Below are positions 26,505-34,967 of a stretch of DNA of 64,000 bases, in pieces. The notes below the pieces were generated by a model that was not told the origin of the DNA, searched no databases, and worked only from the letters and a program-made list of their open reading frames with translations. The DNA comes from CAVVPY01 sp963750295 (lineage in GTDB: Bacteria; Actinomycetota; Actinomycetes; Mycobacteriales; Jatrophihabitantaceae): assembly GCA_963750295.1 (NCBI GenBank), contig CAVVPY010000001.1, positions 992,001 to 1,056,000 of the forward strand, given 5' to 3'. Position numbers and translations under genes: made by a program. Numbering within the stretch: the stretch's first letter is position 1; the number at the start of each line of letters is the position of its first letter.

Positions 26505-27698
26505 TCAGCGGGGGAGCAGCACCTGATCGCCGACCGGGTCGTCGAGCAGGGCGGCGAAGGCCAGTTCGGCGGCGCCGAGCAGCGCCGAGTCCGCGCCCAG
26601 GCTAGGTACGGCGAGTTGCACGCTCTGCTCGGGGACGTCGAGCGCGTACTGCTCGAGGGCGCGTCCGACGTCGGGTGCGGCGATCTCGAGTACGTCGGCG
26701 AACGACCCACCGAGGATCACCTGCTGCGGGTTGAGCGTGTTCACCAGGCTGCCGAGGGCTCGCCCGAGTGACGCCGCCACCGCGCTCACGGCGCGCAGTG
26801 CCGCGCTGTCACCGGCCCGGGCGTCGGCGAACAGCGTTCGTACGCTCGTCTCGTTGGCCGGGCCCTCGCGACCGGCAAGGGTCAGTAGCGCGCCATCCCC
26901 GATGTAGGTCTCCAGGCAGCCGCGCTTGCCGCAGTGGCAGGCCGGGCCGGTCGGGTCCACGACGTTGTGCCCGATCTCACCGGCATGCCCCTCGTGACCG
27001 CGCAGCGGCCTGCCGTTGACGATGATCCCGGCGCCGACGCCGATCCGGCCGACGAGGTAGACGAGATCCTCGTAACCGCGGGCGGCACCGCGCTGGTATT
27101 CGGCGAGTACTGCCAGGTCGGCGTCGTTGCCGATGACCACCGGTGCTCCGACGGTGTCGAGCAGGTCGCCGAGCGCCACGTTGCGCCAGCCGAGGTTCGG
27201 CGCGAGCCCGACCACGCGGCGGCCCCGATCGACCGTTCCGGGAACGCTCACGCCGACCCCGACCGGGACGCTGTCGCGGCACGCCTCGGCGGCCAGCGCC
27301 GGGATCGACCGGGTGATCAGTTGCGCCACCTGGACGGGCGTGGCCGGGCGCCGGCCGGCGGCATGCACCCGCCGGGCGAGGATCTGCCCACCGATACCCA
27401 CCGCCGCGGTCGTGACCCGGCTGAGGTCAATATCCACCGCCACCACGAACGGTCCCTGCGAGTGCGGCCCGACCAGATGCGAGGGGCGGCCGACCCGGTC
27501 GCCGCCGCTCGGCACGGACTCCTCGATCAGCCCGAGCTCGGCGAGGTCGGCCACGAGCGCACCGATCGTCGAACGCGACAGGCCGAGCCGCTGGGTCAGT
27601 TCGGCTCGGGTGAGCGGGCCGTCGCGGTGCACGTGGCCCAGCAGCAGCGAAAGGTTGTGCCGCCGCATCGCGTCCGGTCGAGCTGCGGCCGAGGCCAT
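26505..27698 (-). CDS. ROK family transcriptional regulator (XylR/NagC-like)
   Basis: 397 residues. An N-terminal winged helix (LTQRLGLSRSTIGALVADL, about 36-54) and a ROK sugar-binding domain with GNDADLAVLAE and the zinc motif CHCGKRGCLE. ROK regulators are repressors released by a sugar. The gene starts 25 bases after the permease stop and is the last gene of the sugar-transport operon, so it is the probable local repressor, acting on the palindromes upstream of the binding-protein gene. The sugar is probably a pentose, judged from the transporter. Confidence 0.93.
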   Translation of the reverse strand: MASAAARPDAMRRHNLSLLLGHVHRDGPLTRAELTQRLGLSRSTIGALVADLAELGLIEESVPSGGDRVGRPSHLVGPHSQGPFVVAVDIDLSRVTTAAVGIGGQILARRVHAAGRRPATPVQVAQLITRSIPALAAEACRDSVPVGVGVSVPGTVDRGRRVVGLAPNLGWRNVALGDLLDTVGAPVVIGNDADLAVLAEYQRGAARGYEDLVYLVGRIGVGAGIIVNGRPLRGHEGHAGEIGHNVVDPTGPACHCGKRGCLETYIGDGALLTLAGREGPANETSVRTLFADARAGDSAALRAVSAVAASLGRALGSLVNTLNPQQVILGGSFADVLEIAAPDVGRALEQYALDVPEQSVQLAVPSLGADSALLGAAELAFAALLDDPVGDQVLLPR

Positions 27699-27723
27699 CG
27701 CGATCCCTGGGCCGACTCGACGA

Positions 27724-29148
27724 TCAGCGCCGCGAGGCCGACCGACGCCGGGACAGGGCGTCCACGGCCGCAGCCAGCAGCAGCACTGCGCCGGTGATGA
27801 TGTTGTTGTACTGGGCCGGCAGGCTCGGCTTCAACCCGATGCCGTTCGGGATGATGACGATGACCAGACCGCCGATGATCGCGTCACGCGCCTTGCCGCG
27901 CCCGCCGAACAGCGACGTTCCGCCGATGACGGCGGCCGCGACCGAGAACAGCAGGACGTTGCCCGCACCGAGGTCGAGCTGCACGCCGCCGGTGTAGGAG
28001 GCGAGGAAGATGCCGCCGAGTGCTCCGAACGACGAGCACAGCACGAACGCGGACACCTTGATCTTGACGACGTCGATACCGGCGCGCCGGGCGGCTTCGA
28101 TGTTGCCGCCGATCGCGAACAGGTGCCGGCCCCACGACGTCTTCGTGAGCGCGATGCTGCACAGGATCATCAGGGTGACCGGGATCGTGGCCGACCACGG
28201 CAGGCCCTGGATCTTCGGCCCCGGGTTCGGGTTCCGGTTCTGGTTGGCGAAGACGACGATCACGACCGCGATCGCAGCGAGGATCCCGGCGCGCCAGAGC
28301 ACCAGCGCCATCGTGTCGGCCGACAGGCCCTTGGCCTGCGATCGCACCGCCTTGATCGCGGTGAACGCCAGGTACCCGCCGACCAGCACGAGCACGTAGA
28401 CCCAGCTCCACAACGGCGCCATCGTGTAGTTGGCCAACCCGTTCCAGAATGTGTAGCTGCTGACGGCGATCGCTTGGGAATTGAGCTCGAAGATCAGCAC
28501 GCCCTGCCAGGCGAGGAACAGGGCGAGGGTCACGATGAAGCTCGGGATCCCGACGCGCGCGACGAGGAACCCGGTGAACAGGCCCACAGCGGCACCGACC
28601 GACACGGCAAAGATGAGTGCGGTGATGACGTGCTCGTCCTGGCCGGTCAGCGTGATCACCAGGCCGACGAGAACCACGGCCGGCCCGACATAGGTCTTGA
28701 GCCAGATGCCGAGCCCGATCGCGGCGGCCATGGCGATGATCACGATCGTGTAGAGCAGGCCGGGCACGCCGTGCCGCAGGCCCGAGGACACGACACCTTG
28801 GGCGGCGAAGCCGGCGCAGATGCCCCCCGTGGTGCCCGCGGACAGGTCGATCTCGCCGAGGAGCAGGACGAAGACCAGTCCCAGCGCGATGAGCGCGATG
28901 TAGGCGCCCTGTCCCGGCAGGTTGCCGAGATTGCTGCGGCTGAGGAAGCGGTCGCTGACCTGGCTGAAGATGAGCACCAGCACGATCAGGCCGAGAATTG
29001 ACGGCAGCGCGCCCGGGTCGCCCGCACGCAGCCGACCGGAGTAACTGCGGACGGCGCTGGCGATGGTGCGGTTGTCGGTGTCGAGCGAGAAGCTGCCCGC
29101 GCGCCCGGCACCAGCGCCAGCGGTGGTCGGCGTTGTCGAGTCGGCCAT
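27724..29148 (-). CDS. Sugar ABC transporter permease (XylH type)
   Basis: 474 residues with about twelve hydrophobic segments, longer than RbsC-type permeases and close to XylH in size. The family block LLLGEIDLSAGTTGGICAG and the loop GRHLFAIGGNIEAARRAGIDV (split in the family as ..G.N..AA..aGI.v) are present. It forms the channel for the sugar delivered by the binding protein. The ATG overlaps the stop of the ATPase gene (ATGA). The cytoplasmic N-terminus carries a low-complexity Thr/Ala/Gly stretch. The sugar is inferred as xylose or similar. Confidence 0.92.
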   Translation of the reverse strand: MADSTTPTTAGAGAGRAGSFSLDTDNRTIASAVRSYSGRLRAGDPGALPSILGLIVLVLIFSQVSDRFLSRSNLGNLPGQGAYIALIALGLVFVLLLGEIDLSAGTTGGICAGFAAQGVVSSGLRHGVPGLLYTIVIIAMAAAIGLGIWLKTYVGPAVVLVGLVITLTGQDEHVITALIFAVSVGAAVGLFTGFLVARVGIPSFIVTLALFLAWQGVLIFELNSQAIAVSSYTFWNGLANYTMAPLWSWVYVLVLVGGYLAFTAIKAVRSQAKGLSADTMALVLWRAGILAAIAVVIVVFANQNRNPNPGPKIQGLPWSATIPVTLMILCSIALTKTSWGRHLFAIGGNIEAARRAGIDVVKIKVSAFVLCSSFGALGGIFLASYTGGVQLDLGAGNVLLFSVAAAVIGGTSLFGGRGKARDAIIGGLVIVIIPNGIGLKPSLPAQYNNIITGAVLLLAAAVDALSRRRSASRR

Positions 29149-29924
29149 CACATCTCCTCGTTCGCGGTGGCGCGTGAGAGCCCGATGTCGCCGCTGTGCC
29201 CAGCGGTGATCAGCTCGACGATCTGGGTCGTGCTGCTGTCCTTGGTCAGTACCTCGGCTGCGATGCGGCCGAGGAAGAGCGCGGCGACCCGGTCGGCGAC
29301 CTCCATCACGTCGTTCATGTTGTGCGAGATGAGCACGACGCCGAGGCCCTGGTCGGCGAGGCGACGGACGAGATCGAGCACCTGGCGCGTCTGGGCGACA
29401 CCGAGCGCTGCCGTGGGCTCGTCGAGGAAGACCACCCTGCTGTTCCACAGCACGGCTTTCGCGATCGCGACGGTCTGTCGCTGGCCACCGGACAGGCTGG
29501 CGACCAACTGCCGGACCGATGACACCGTGCGCACCGACAAGCCGGCGAGCACCTCGCGCGCCTTGCGCTCCATCTCACTGTCGGCGAGAAAACCGAAGCG
29601 CCGGATCTCGCGGCCCAGGAACATGTTCTGGGTGATGTCGAGGTTGTCGGCCAGGGCCAGGTCCTGGTACACGAATTCGATGCCGAGGGCGGCGGCGGCA
29701 CGCGGGTCGTGCAAGGTGACCGGCTTGCCCTCCCAGAGGATCTGGCCCGAGTCGATGCTGTTGATGCCGGCGACGCACTTCACCAGCGTCGACTTACCGG
29801 CGCCGTTGTCGCCGACCAGAGCGGTGACCTCGCCCGGATAGACGGCGAAGTCGATGTCGTGCAGGACGTGGACGGGACCGAACGTCTTGTTCAGCCCTCG
29901 AACCTCGAGAATCGGTGTCGTCAC
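29148..29924 (-). CDS. Sugar ABC transporter ATP-binding protein, single-domain
   Basis: 258 residues. Walker A GDNGAGKST, Q-loop VYQDLALADNLDI, signature LSGGQRQTVAIA, Walker B VVFLDEPTAALG, H-loop ISHNMNDV. The ATPases of ribose/xylose-type importers (RbsA, XylG) usually have two fused ATPase domains of about 500 residues. Here only one is present, so two copies must pair, as in FrcA-like systems. It lies between the binding-protein gene and the permease gene, 100 bases after the former, with a strong hairpin in that gap. Confidence 0.92.
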   Translation of the reverse strand: MTTPILEVRGLNKTFGPVHVLHDIDFAVYPGEVTALVGDNGAGKSTLVKCVAGINSIDSGQILWEGKPVTLHDPRAAAALGIEFVYQDLALADNLDITQNMFLGREIRRFGFLADSEMERKAREVLAGLSVRTVSSVRQLVASLSGGQRQTVAIAKAVLWNSRVVFLDEPTAALGVAQTRQVLDLVRRLADQGLGVVLISHNMNDVMEVADRVAALFLGRIAAEVLTKDSSTTQIVELITAGHSGDIGLSRATANEEM

Positions 29925-29953
29925 AGCGTGATCCCCTCTGCTGGTCGCCAGGT

Positions 29954-29989
29954 GGCGATGGCCGGACGGTTGTCCGCCCGGCCATCGCC
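29954..29989 (-). terminator. Intra-operon stem-loop between binding protein and ATPase
   Basis: GGCGATGGCCGG and CCGGCCATCGCC form a perfect 12-bp stem with a 12-base loop, 36 bases after the binding-protein stop. There is no T run. Hairpins in this place commonly protect the 3' end of the binding-protein message and lower expression of the following genes. Confidence 0.7.
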
Positions 29990-30024
29990 CAGATACTGCC
30001 GTATTTCTCGCCGGTGCGAGGCGG

Positions 30025-31167
30025 TTACTTGACCCCGGCCTTGTCGCACAGCGACTGGATGCCCTTGCAGATCTCTGCAGCCGTCAGCGCACCGGCGCTC
30101 ACCACGTCCTGGACGTTCTTACTGGTGATCACAGTGGGCTTGAGCAGCAGGGCCTGGATGGCGTGCGACGGGCTCGACGGGTCATCGAACTTGGTCAGCG
30201 TGAGGCCGGCCGCTGCCGGGTCCTCACCCTTGATCAAGGCGATGGCCAGCTTCGACGCCGCGTCCGCCTCCTGCTTGACGTCCTTGAACACGGTCATGCA
30301 CTGGTCGCCGCGCAGGATGTTCTGCAGACCGTTGATCCCGGCGTCCTGGCCGGTGACCGGCACCTGCAGACCCTTGTTCTTGAGCACGGTGATGACCGCG
30401 TTGGCAATGTCGTCGTTCGCGGCGAGGACGCCGTCGACCTTGCCACCGTTGGCCGTCAGTGCCTGCTGGAAGGCCGGTGCGGCCAGGTTCTTGTCCCAAC
30501 CCTTCACCGTCGTCGCCGACACCACCTTGAGCTTGCCCGCGGCCTGCAGCGGTGCGAACACCTCGCCCGCGCCCTTCGCGAACAGCACGGCGTTGTTGTC
30601 GACGTCCTTGCCGCCGTCCATCTCGATGATCTGCGGGTTGCTGACGGCCTTGTCGGTGAGGCACTGCACGAGGGTCTGGGCCTGGAGCCGGCCGACCTCC
30701 TCGTTGTCGAAGGAGACGTAGTAGTCGGCGGTCCCGCCGAGGTTGACTCGGTCGTAGTCGATGACCTTGATGCCGGCGGCCTTCGCCTTCGCCTCGATCG
30801 AGGCGCCGTTGGTGGCGTCGATCGAGTCGAGCAGGATCACCTTCACGCCCTCACCGATCATCGCGTCGGCGATCTGGCTGGCCTTGGCCGTGCTGCCACC
30901 GGCGTTCTGGATGTCGTTCTTGATCCCGGCGTCGTCGAAGGCCTTCTTCAGCAACGGGGCGTCGTAGAGGGTGTAGCGCGTGGACGACGTCGTGTCGGGC
31001 AGGATCACGCCGACCGAGCCACCCGCGGCGGTCGAACTGGAACCGCCGGCCGGTGCGGACGTCGGAGCACCGCTGGAGCTGCTGCCGCCCCCGCTCGAAC
31101 TGCAGGACGTGAGGACGAGTGCGGCGCCGATTCCCAGCGCTGCGACGGACAAACTGCTCTTACGCAT
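30025..31167 (-). CDS. Sugar ABC transporter substrate-binding lipoprotein (XylF type)
   Basis: 380 residues. A lipoprotein signal peptide (SVAALGIGAALVLTSC, modified cysteine C22) is followed by a Ser/Gly/Ala-rich tether to about residue 50 and a periplasmic-binding-protein type I domain. VILLDSIDATNGASIEAKAKAAGI and YYVSFDNEEVGRLQ are typical of xylose-binding XylF-like proteins. It is anchored outside the membrane and hands the sugar to the permease. The start ATG has AGAAAGG upstream; a longer frame starts before the signal peptide and is rejected. First gene of the four-gene operon. Four cysteines in the mature part may form disulfides. Confidence 0.92.
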   Translation of the reverse strand: MRKSSLSVAALGIGAALVLTSCSSSGGGSSSSGAPTSAPAGGSSSTAAGGSVGVILPDTTSSTRYTLYDAPLLKKAFDDAGIKNDIQNAGGSTAKASQIADAMIGEGVKVILLDSIDATNGASIEAKAKAAGIKVIDYDRVNLGGTADYYVSFDNEEVGRLQAQTLVQCLTDKAVSNPQIIEMDGGKDVDNNAVLFAKGAGEVFAPLQAAGKLKVVSATTVKGWDKNLAAPAFQQALTANGGKVDGVLAANDDIANAVITVLKNKGLQVPVTGQDAGINGLQNILRGDQCMTVFKDVKQEADAASKLAIALIKGEDPAAAGLTLTKFDDPSSPSHAIQALLLKPTVITSKNVQDVVSAGALTAAEICKGIQSLCDKAGVK

Positions 31168-31229
31168 GCAGTCACGCCTTTCTGTCTGGGCCACCACGGC
31201 ACGGCTAGCGTCCAGGGTTATCCCGATGA

Positions 31230-31248
31230 ATGTTGTGTGCGCGAACAT
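31230..31248 (-). promoter_or_regulatory. Inverted repeat upstream of the sugar operon
   Basis: ATGTT and AACAT are separated by 9 bases, 63-81 bases before the binding-protein start. With the second palindrome at 31272 it shares the 9-base spacing, so both may be bound by one dimeric regulator. Confidence 0.4.
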
Positions 31249-31271
31249 ATACCGAGTGGCGTGACTCACGC

Positions 31272-31294
31272 GGTAACGACACCAATTCGTTACC
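31272..31294 (-). promoter_or_regulatory. Perfect inverted repeat, candidate ROK operator
   Basis: GGTAACG and CGTTACC flank a 9-base spacer in the 215-base gap between the aconitase end and the sugar operon, about 105 bases before the binding-protein start. Confidence 0.5.
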
Positions 31295-31382
31295 CGAACC
31301 TTGCTGTCTTGCAGGTCTCTTGAGCCGATCTGGGGCGAGCGTTGCGAGTCGGCCTGACGCGGCTGCGCCGGGTGCGAACGGG

Positions 31383-34151
31383 TCAGAGAAGGGACCGCAG
31401 CACGTACTGCATGATGCCGCCGTTGCGGTAGTAGTCGGCTTCACCCGGGGTGTCGATGCGCAGCCGCGCCTCGAACTCGAGCTCGCCTGCGCGCACCGTG
31501 ACCGTGCGCGGTGCCGCGCCGCTGTTCATCGCCTCGACACCGGTGATGTCGATCGTCTCGTCACCGGTGAGACCCAGCGACTCGGCCGTCTCACCGTCCG
31601 GGAACTGCAACGGCAGCACGCCCATCCCGATCAGGTTCGACCGGTGGATGCGCTCGTAGGACTCGGCGATCACCGCGCGGACGCCGAGCAGCGCCGTACC
31701 CTTCGCGGCCCAGTCGCGCGATGACCCCGACCCGTACTCCTTGCCGGCCAGCACGATCAGCGGTGTGCCCTCCGCCGCGTAGTTGACCGAGGCGTCGTAG
31801 ATGGACGAGACCTCGCCGCCGTTGGTGAAGTCGCGGGTGAACCCGCCTTCGGTCCCGGGAGCCAGCTCGTTGCGCAGGCGGATGTTCGCGAACGTGCCGC
31901 GGATCATCACCTCGTGGTTGCCCCGGCGCGAGCCGTAGGAGTTGAAGTCCTTGCGCTCGACGCCGTGCTCGGTCAGGTAGGCGCCGGCGGGCGAATCGGT
32001 CTTGATCGCACCGGCGGGACTGATGTGGTCGGTGGTCACCGAGTCGCCGAGCTTGAGCAGGACCCGCGCGCCGCTGATGTCGGTGACCGGTGACGGCTCG
32101 CGCTGCATGCCGTCGAAGTACGGGGGCTTGCGGACGTAGGTGGAGTTCGCGTCCCATTCGAAGGTCGCGCCCTCCGGTGTCGGCAGCCCGCGCCACTGCT
32201 CGTCGCCTGCGAACACGTCGGCGTAGTCGCGCGAGTACATCTCGCTGGCGATCGCCTGCTCGATGACTTCCTCGATCTCGTGCACGGTCGGCCAGATGTC
32301 GCGCAGGTACACCGGGCCGTCGGTGCCCTCACCGAGCGGTTCGTTGAGCAGGTCGATGTCCATCGAGCCGGCGAGCGCATAGGCCACCACGAGCGGGGGC
32401 GACGCGAGGTAGTTCATCTTCACGTCGGGGTTGATGCGGCCCTCGAAGTTGCGATTGCCGGACAGGACGGCCGTGACCGCGAGGTCACCCTCGTTGACCG
32501 CGGCCGACACCTCCTCGATGATCGGCCCGGAGTTGCCGATGCAGGTCGTGCACCCGTAGCCGACGAGGTTGAAGCCGAGCTTCTCCAGATACGGGGTCAG
32601 GCCGGACCGGTCGTAGTAGTCGGTGACGACCTTCGATCCTGGCGCCAGCGAGGTCTTCACCCACGGCTTGCGGGACAGGCCCTTCTCGACCGCCTTCTTG
32701 GCGAGCAGCGCCGCGCCGATCATCACCGAGGGGTTCGAGGTGTTGGTGCACGAGGTGATCGCCGCGATCACGACGGCGCCGTGGTCGAGGACGCCCTTGC
32801 TGCCGTCTGCGAAGTCGACGGGCATCGGATGCGAGGTGCGACCAACCGCGCCGGCCGCGGCCGAATGGGCGACTGCTGGTGCGTGCTCGCCGGGAGCGGG
32901 CGGGTCGGAGGCCGGGAAACTCTCGGCGCCGGCCTCGTCCACCCCGTTGCGCAAGCCGTCGCCCTCGACGTACGAACCGAGCGCCTCGCGGAACATCGGC
33001 TTCGCAGACCGGAGCGGGACGCGGTCCTGCGGGCGCTTCGGCCCGGCCAAGGACGGCTCGACGGTCGACAGGTCCAGTTCCAGCGACTCGGAGAACCGCG
33101 GCTCGACCGAGGGATCGTGCCAGAGCCCGTTGTCCTTCGCGTAGGTCTCGACGAGGGCGATGTGGTCGTCCTTGCGGCCGGTGAAGCGCAAATACTTCAG
33201 CGTCTCGTCGTCGATCGGGAAGATGGCACACGTCGAGCCGTATTCGGGGCTCATGTTCCCGATGGTGGCGCGGTTGGCCAGCGGCACCGCGCTCACACCG
33301 GAGCCGTAGAACTCGACGAACTTGCCGACCACGCCGTGCTTGCGCAGCATCTCGGTGATCGTGAGCACGAGGTCGGTGGCCGTCGACCCGTCCGGGAGTT
33401 CGCCGAGCAGCTTGAAGCCGACGACGCGGGGGATGAGCATGCTGACCGGCTGTCCGAGCATCGCCGCCTCGGCCTCGATGCCGCCGACGCCCCACCCGAG
33501 CACCCCGAGGCCGTTGACCATCGTGGTGTGCGAGTCTGTGCCGACGAGGGTGTCGGGGTAGGCCAGCCCGCCGCGCGAGAACACGACGCGAGCCAGGTAC
33601 TCGATGTTGACCTGGTGCACGATGCCGGTACCCGGCGGCACGACCTTGAACTCGTCGAACGCGGTCTGGCCCCAGCGCAGGAATTGGTAGCGCTCCCTGT
33701 TGCGTTCGTACTCGAGTTCGACGTTTCGGGTGAACGCGTCGGGGGTGCCGAACAGGTCGGCGATGACGGAGTGGTCGATCACGAGTTCCGCGGGAGCGAG
33801 GGGATTGATCTTCGTGGCGTCGCCGCCGAGGTCGACGACGGCTTCACGCATCGTGGCCAGGTCGACGACCGCGGGAACACCGGTGAAGTCCTGCATGACG
33901 ACGCGGGCCGGGGTGAACTGGATCTCGGTGTCCGGTTCTGCACCGGGATCCCAGGACGCGACGGCTTCGATCTGGGCTGTCGTGATGTTCTTGCCGTCCT
34001 CGCAGCGCAGCAGATTCTCGAGCAGCACCTTCAAGCTGAATGGCAGCTGTTCGGCACCGTCCACGGCATCGATCCGGAACACGTCGTAGCCGGCACCGGC
34101 GACGTCGAGCCGGCTGCGGGAACCGAAGCTGTTCTTGCTCTGTGCGCTCAC
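31383..34151 (-). CDS. acn: Aconitate hydratase (AcnA type)
   Basis: 922 residues; converts citrate to isocitrate in the TCA cycle with a [4Fe-4S] cluster. Cluster cysteines are C468 in TSCTNTSNPS and C534/C537 in YGCTTCIGNSGP, with the same spacing as in E. coli AcnA. The substrate-binding blocks DSHTTMVNGLGVLGWGVGGIEAE and YGSGSSRDWAAKG are present. A roughly 40-residue Ala/Pro/Ser-rich insert (about 410-450) is of the kind seen in actinobacterial enzymes. The GTG start has GGAGGAG upstream and lies 23 bases from a perfect palindrome. It depends on Fe-S clusters made by the suf genes of this window. Confidence 0.97.
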   Translation of the reverse strand: MSAQSKNSFGSRSRLDVAGAGYDVFRIDAVDGAEQLPFSLKVLLENLLRCEDGKNITTAQIEAVASWDPGAEPDTEIQFTPARVVMQDFTGVPAVVDLATMREAVVDLGGDATKINPLAPAELVIDHSVIADLFGTPDAFTRNVELEYERNRERYQFLRWGQTAFDEFKVVPPGTGIVHQVNIEYLARVVFSRGGLAYPDTLVGTDSHTTMVNGLGVLGWGVGGIEAEAAMLGQPVSMLIPRVVGFKLLGELPDGSTATDLVLTITEMLRKHGVVGKFVEFYGSGVSAVPLANRATIGNMSPEYGSTCAIFPIDDETLKYLRFTGRKDDHIALVETYAKDNGLWHDPSVEPRFSESLELDLSTVEPSLAGPKRPQDRVPLRSAKPMFREALGSYVEGDGLRNGVDEAGAESFPASDPPAPGEHAPAVAHSAAAGAVGRTSHPMPVDFADGSKGVLDHGAVVIAAITSCTNTSNPSVMIGAALLAKKAVEKGLSRKPWVKTSLAPGSKVVTDYYDRSGLTPYLEKLGFNLVGYGCTTCIGNSGPIIEEVSAAVNEGDLAVTAVLSGNRNFEGRINPDVKMNYLASPPLVVAYALAGSMDIDLLNEPLGEGTDGPVYLRDIWPTVHEIEEVIEQAIASEMYSRDYADVFAGDEQWRGLPTPEGATFEWDANSTYVRKPPYFDGMQREPSPVTDISGARVLLKLGDSVTTDHISPAGAIKTDSPAGAYLTEHGVERKDFNSYGSRRGNHEVMIRGTFANIRLRNELAPGTEGGFTRDFTNGGEVSSIYDASVNYAAEGTPLIVLAGKEYGSGSSRDWAAKGTALLGVRAVIAESYERIHRSNLIGMGVLPLQFPDGETAESLGLTGDETIDITGVEAMNSGAAPRTVTVRAGELEFEARLRIDTPGEADYYRNGGIMQYVLRSLL

Positions 34152-34174
34152 CCTGTGCTCCTCCGTGCGGCAAA

Positions 34175-34194
34175 GTATCTTGACGTCAAGATAC
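34175..34194 (-). promoter_or_regulatory. Perfect 20-bp palindrome, likely MarR operator at aconitase
   Basis: GTATCTTGACGTCAAGATAC is its own reverse complement. It lies between the MarR gene and aconitase, 23 bases before the aconitase GTG. TTGA-TCAA palindromes of this length are typical MarR-family sites. It also contains TTGACG, so binding could block a promoter. Confidence 0.7.
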
Positions 34195-34231
34195 CACCGC
34201 GTCGCCGGCCGGTGCTGCCAGCGCCGACGCG

Positions 34232-34729
34232 TCAGCCGGGCGCGGCCTGCGGACCGCGCGCAAGTTCGCCCAGTCCGAGCGCGAGGTGGGTCAGGCTCTC
34301 GGCGAACCGGTCGCGTTGCTGCGGAGCGACGGCGCTGCTGATCACCCGCTCCAGCTGTTCGACACTCTTCTGCAGCGCCTGCCGGCCCGACTCGGTGAGT
34401 CGCACGAGCACGCTGCGTCGATCGGTCCGGTTGGGCACCCGCTCGACCAGGCGTGCCGCTTCGAGCCGGTCGAGCATCGTCGTCATCGTGCCCGAGACGA
34501 AGCTCAGCCGGGTTGCCAGTTCGCTCGGCTTCATCGGCCGCCCGGTGAGCAGGAGCGTGGTCATGACCAGGCTGTCGTTCACGGTGATCTGGTGCCGATT
34601 GGCGAAAGCGGCCCGGGCGGATTCCATCATCAGGTCGAATTGACGCATCGCGTCCAGCACCGCGGCGACGCCGCTGGTGCCGTCCGCCGGGGTCGATATG
34701 ACTGGATCGGGGCTGCGCCGCACAGGCAT
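34232..34729 (-). CDS. MarR family transcriptional regulator
   Basis: 165 residues. A winged-helix core (MKPSELATRLSFVSGTMTTMLDRLEAARLVERVPNRTDRRSVLVRLT, given here as the usual alpha-wing order) flanked by dimerisation helices. It is followed on the same strand by aconitase, with the palindrome in the 80-base gap. In Streptomyces the MarR protein TamR is reported to control aconitase in response to citrate-type ligands and oxidative stress; the position here suggests a comparable role but the homology is not tested. The ATG is at the expected place for the family length. Confidence 0.9.
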   Translation of the reverse strand: MPVRRSPDPVISTPADGTSGVAAVLDAMRQFDLMMESARAAFANRHQITVNDSLVMTTLLLTGRPMKPSELATRLSFVSGTMTTMLDRLEAARLVERVPNRTDRRSVLVRLTESGRQALQKSVEQLERVISSAVAPQQRDRFAESLTHLALGLGELARGPQAAPG

Positions 34730-34829
34730 GCCGCCTCCATTTCCGGTGACCGGTCCCTACTTCGGAAACTACTTCATCGGCCGGGTAATACGACAGAGGT
34801 GTATCCAGGTTTTGAGATAACTCGACAAC

Positions 34830-34857
34830 TTGACATTGCAGATATGGGTTCTAGGGT
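34830..34857 (+). promoter_or_regulatory. Candidate sigma-70-type promoter TTGACA-N16-TAGGGT
   Basis: A perfect -35 consensus and TAGGGT lie in an AT-richer 238-base gap, about 110 bases before the PAS/HisKA gene. Confidence 0.5.
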
Positions 34858-34967
34858 AGGCAATGGCTGCCCAGCGCCGTACAGCCGGAAGAATGTGATG
34901 CCGATGGCGCGTAACCCCCGTATACCCGACGGCGTTGTACGCGACGGCGTGGAAACGGGGGTCCTCG

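Noticed and set aside
27127..29001. Long plus-strand frame opposite the ROK and permease genes
   Set aside because: Both genes on the minus strand have clear family motifs; the opposite frame is low-complexity and matches nothing.
26505..31294. Integrative element carrying the sugar operon
   Set aside because: No integrase, tRNA, or flanking direct repeats are visible, so the insertion is described only as an addition to the conserved gene order.
32280..34643. Long plus-strand open frame opposite aconitase (over 780 codons)
   Set aside because: It is antisense to an intact aconitase with all cluster cysteines. High GC makes such shadow frames common, and its composition (Arg/Gly/Asp-rich, no domain) is not protein-like.
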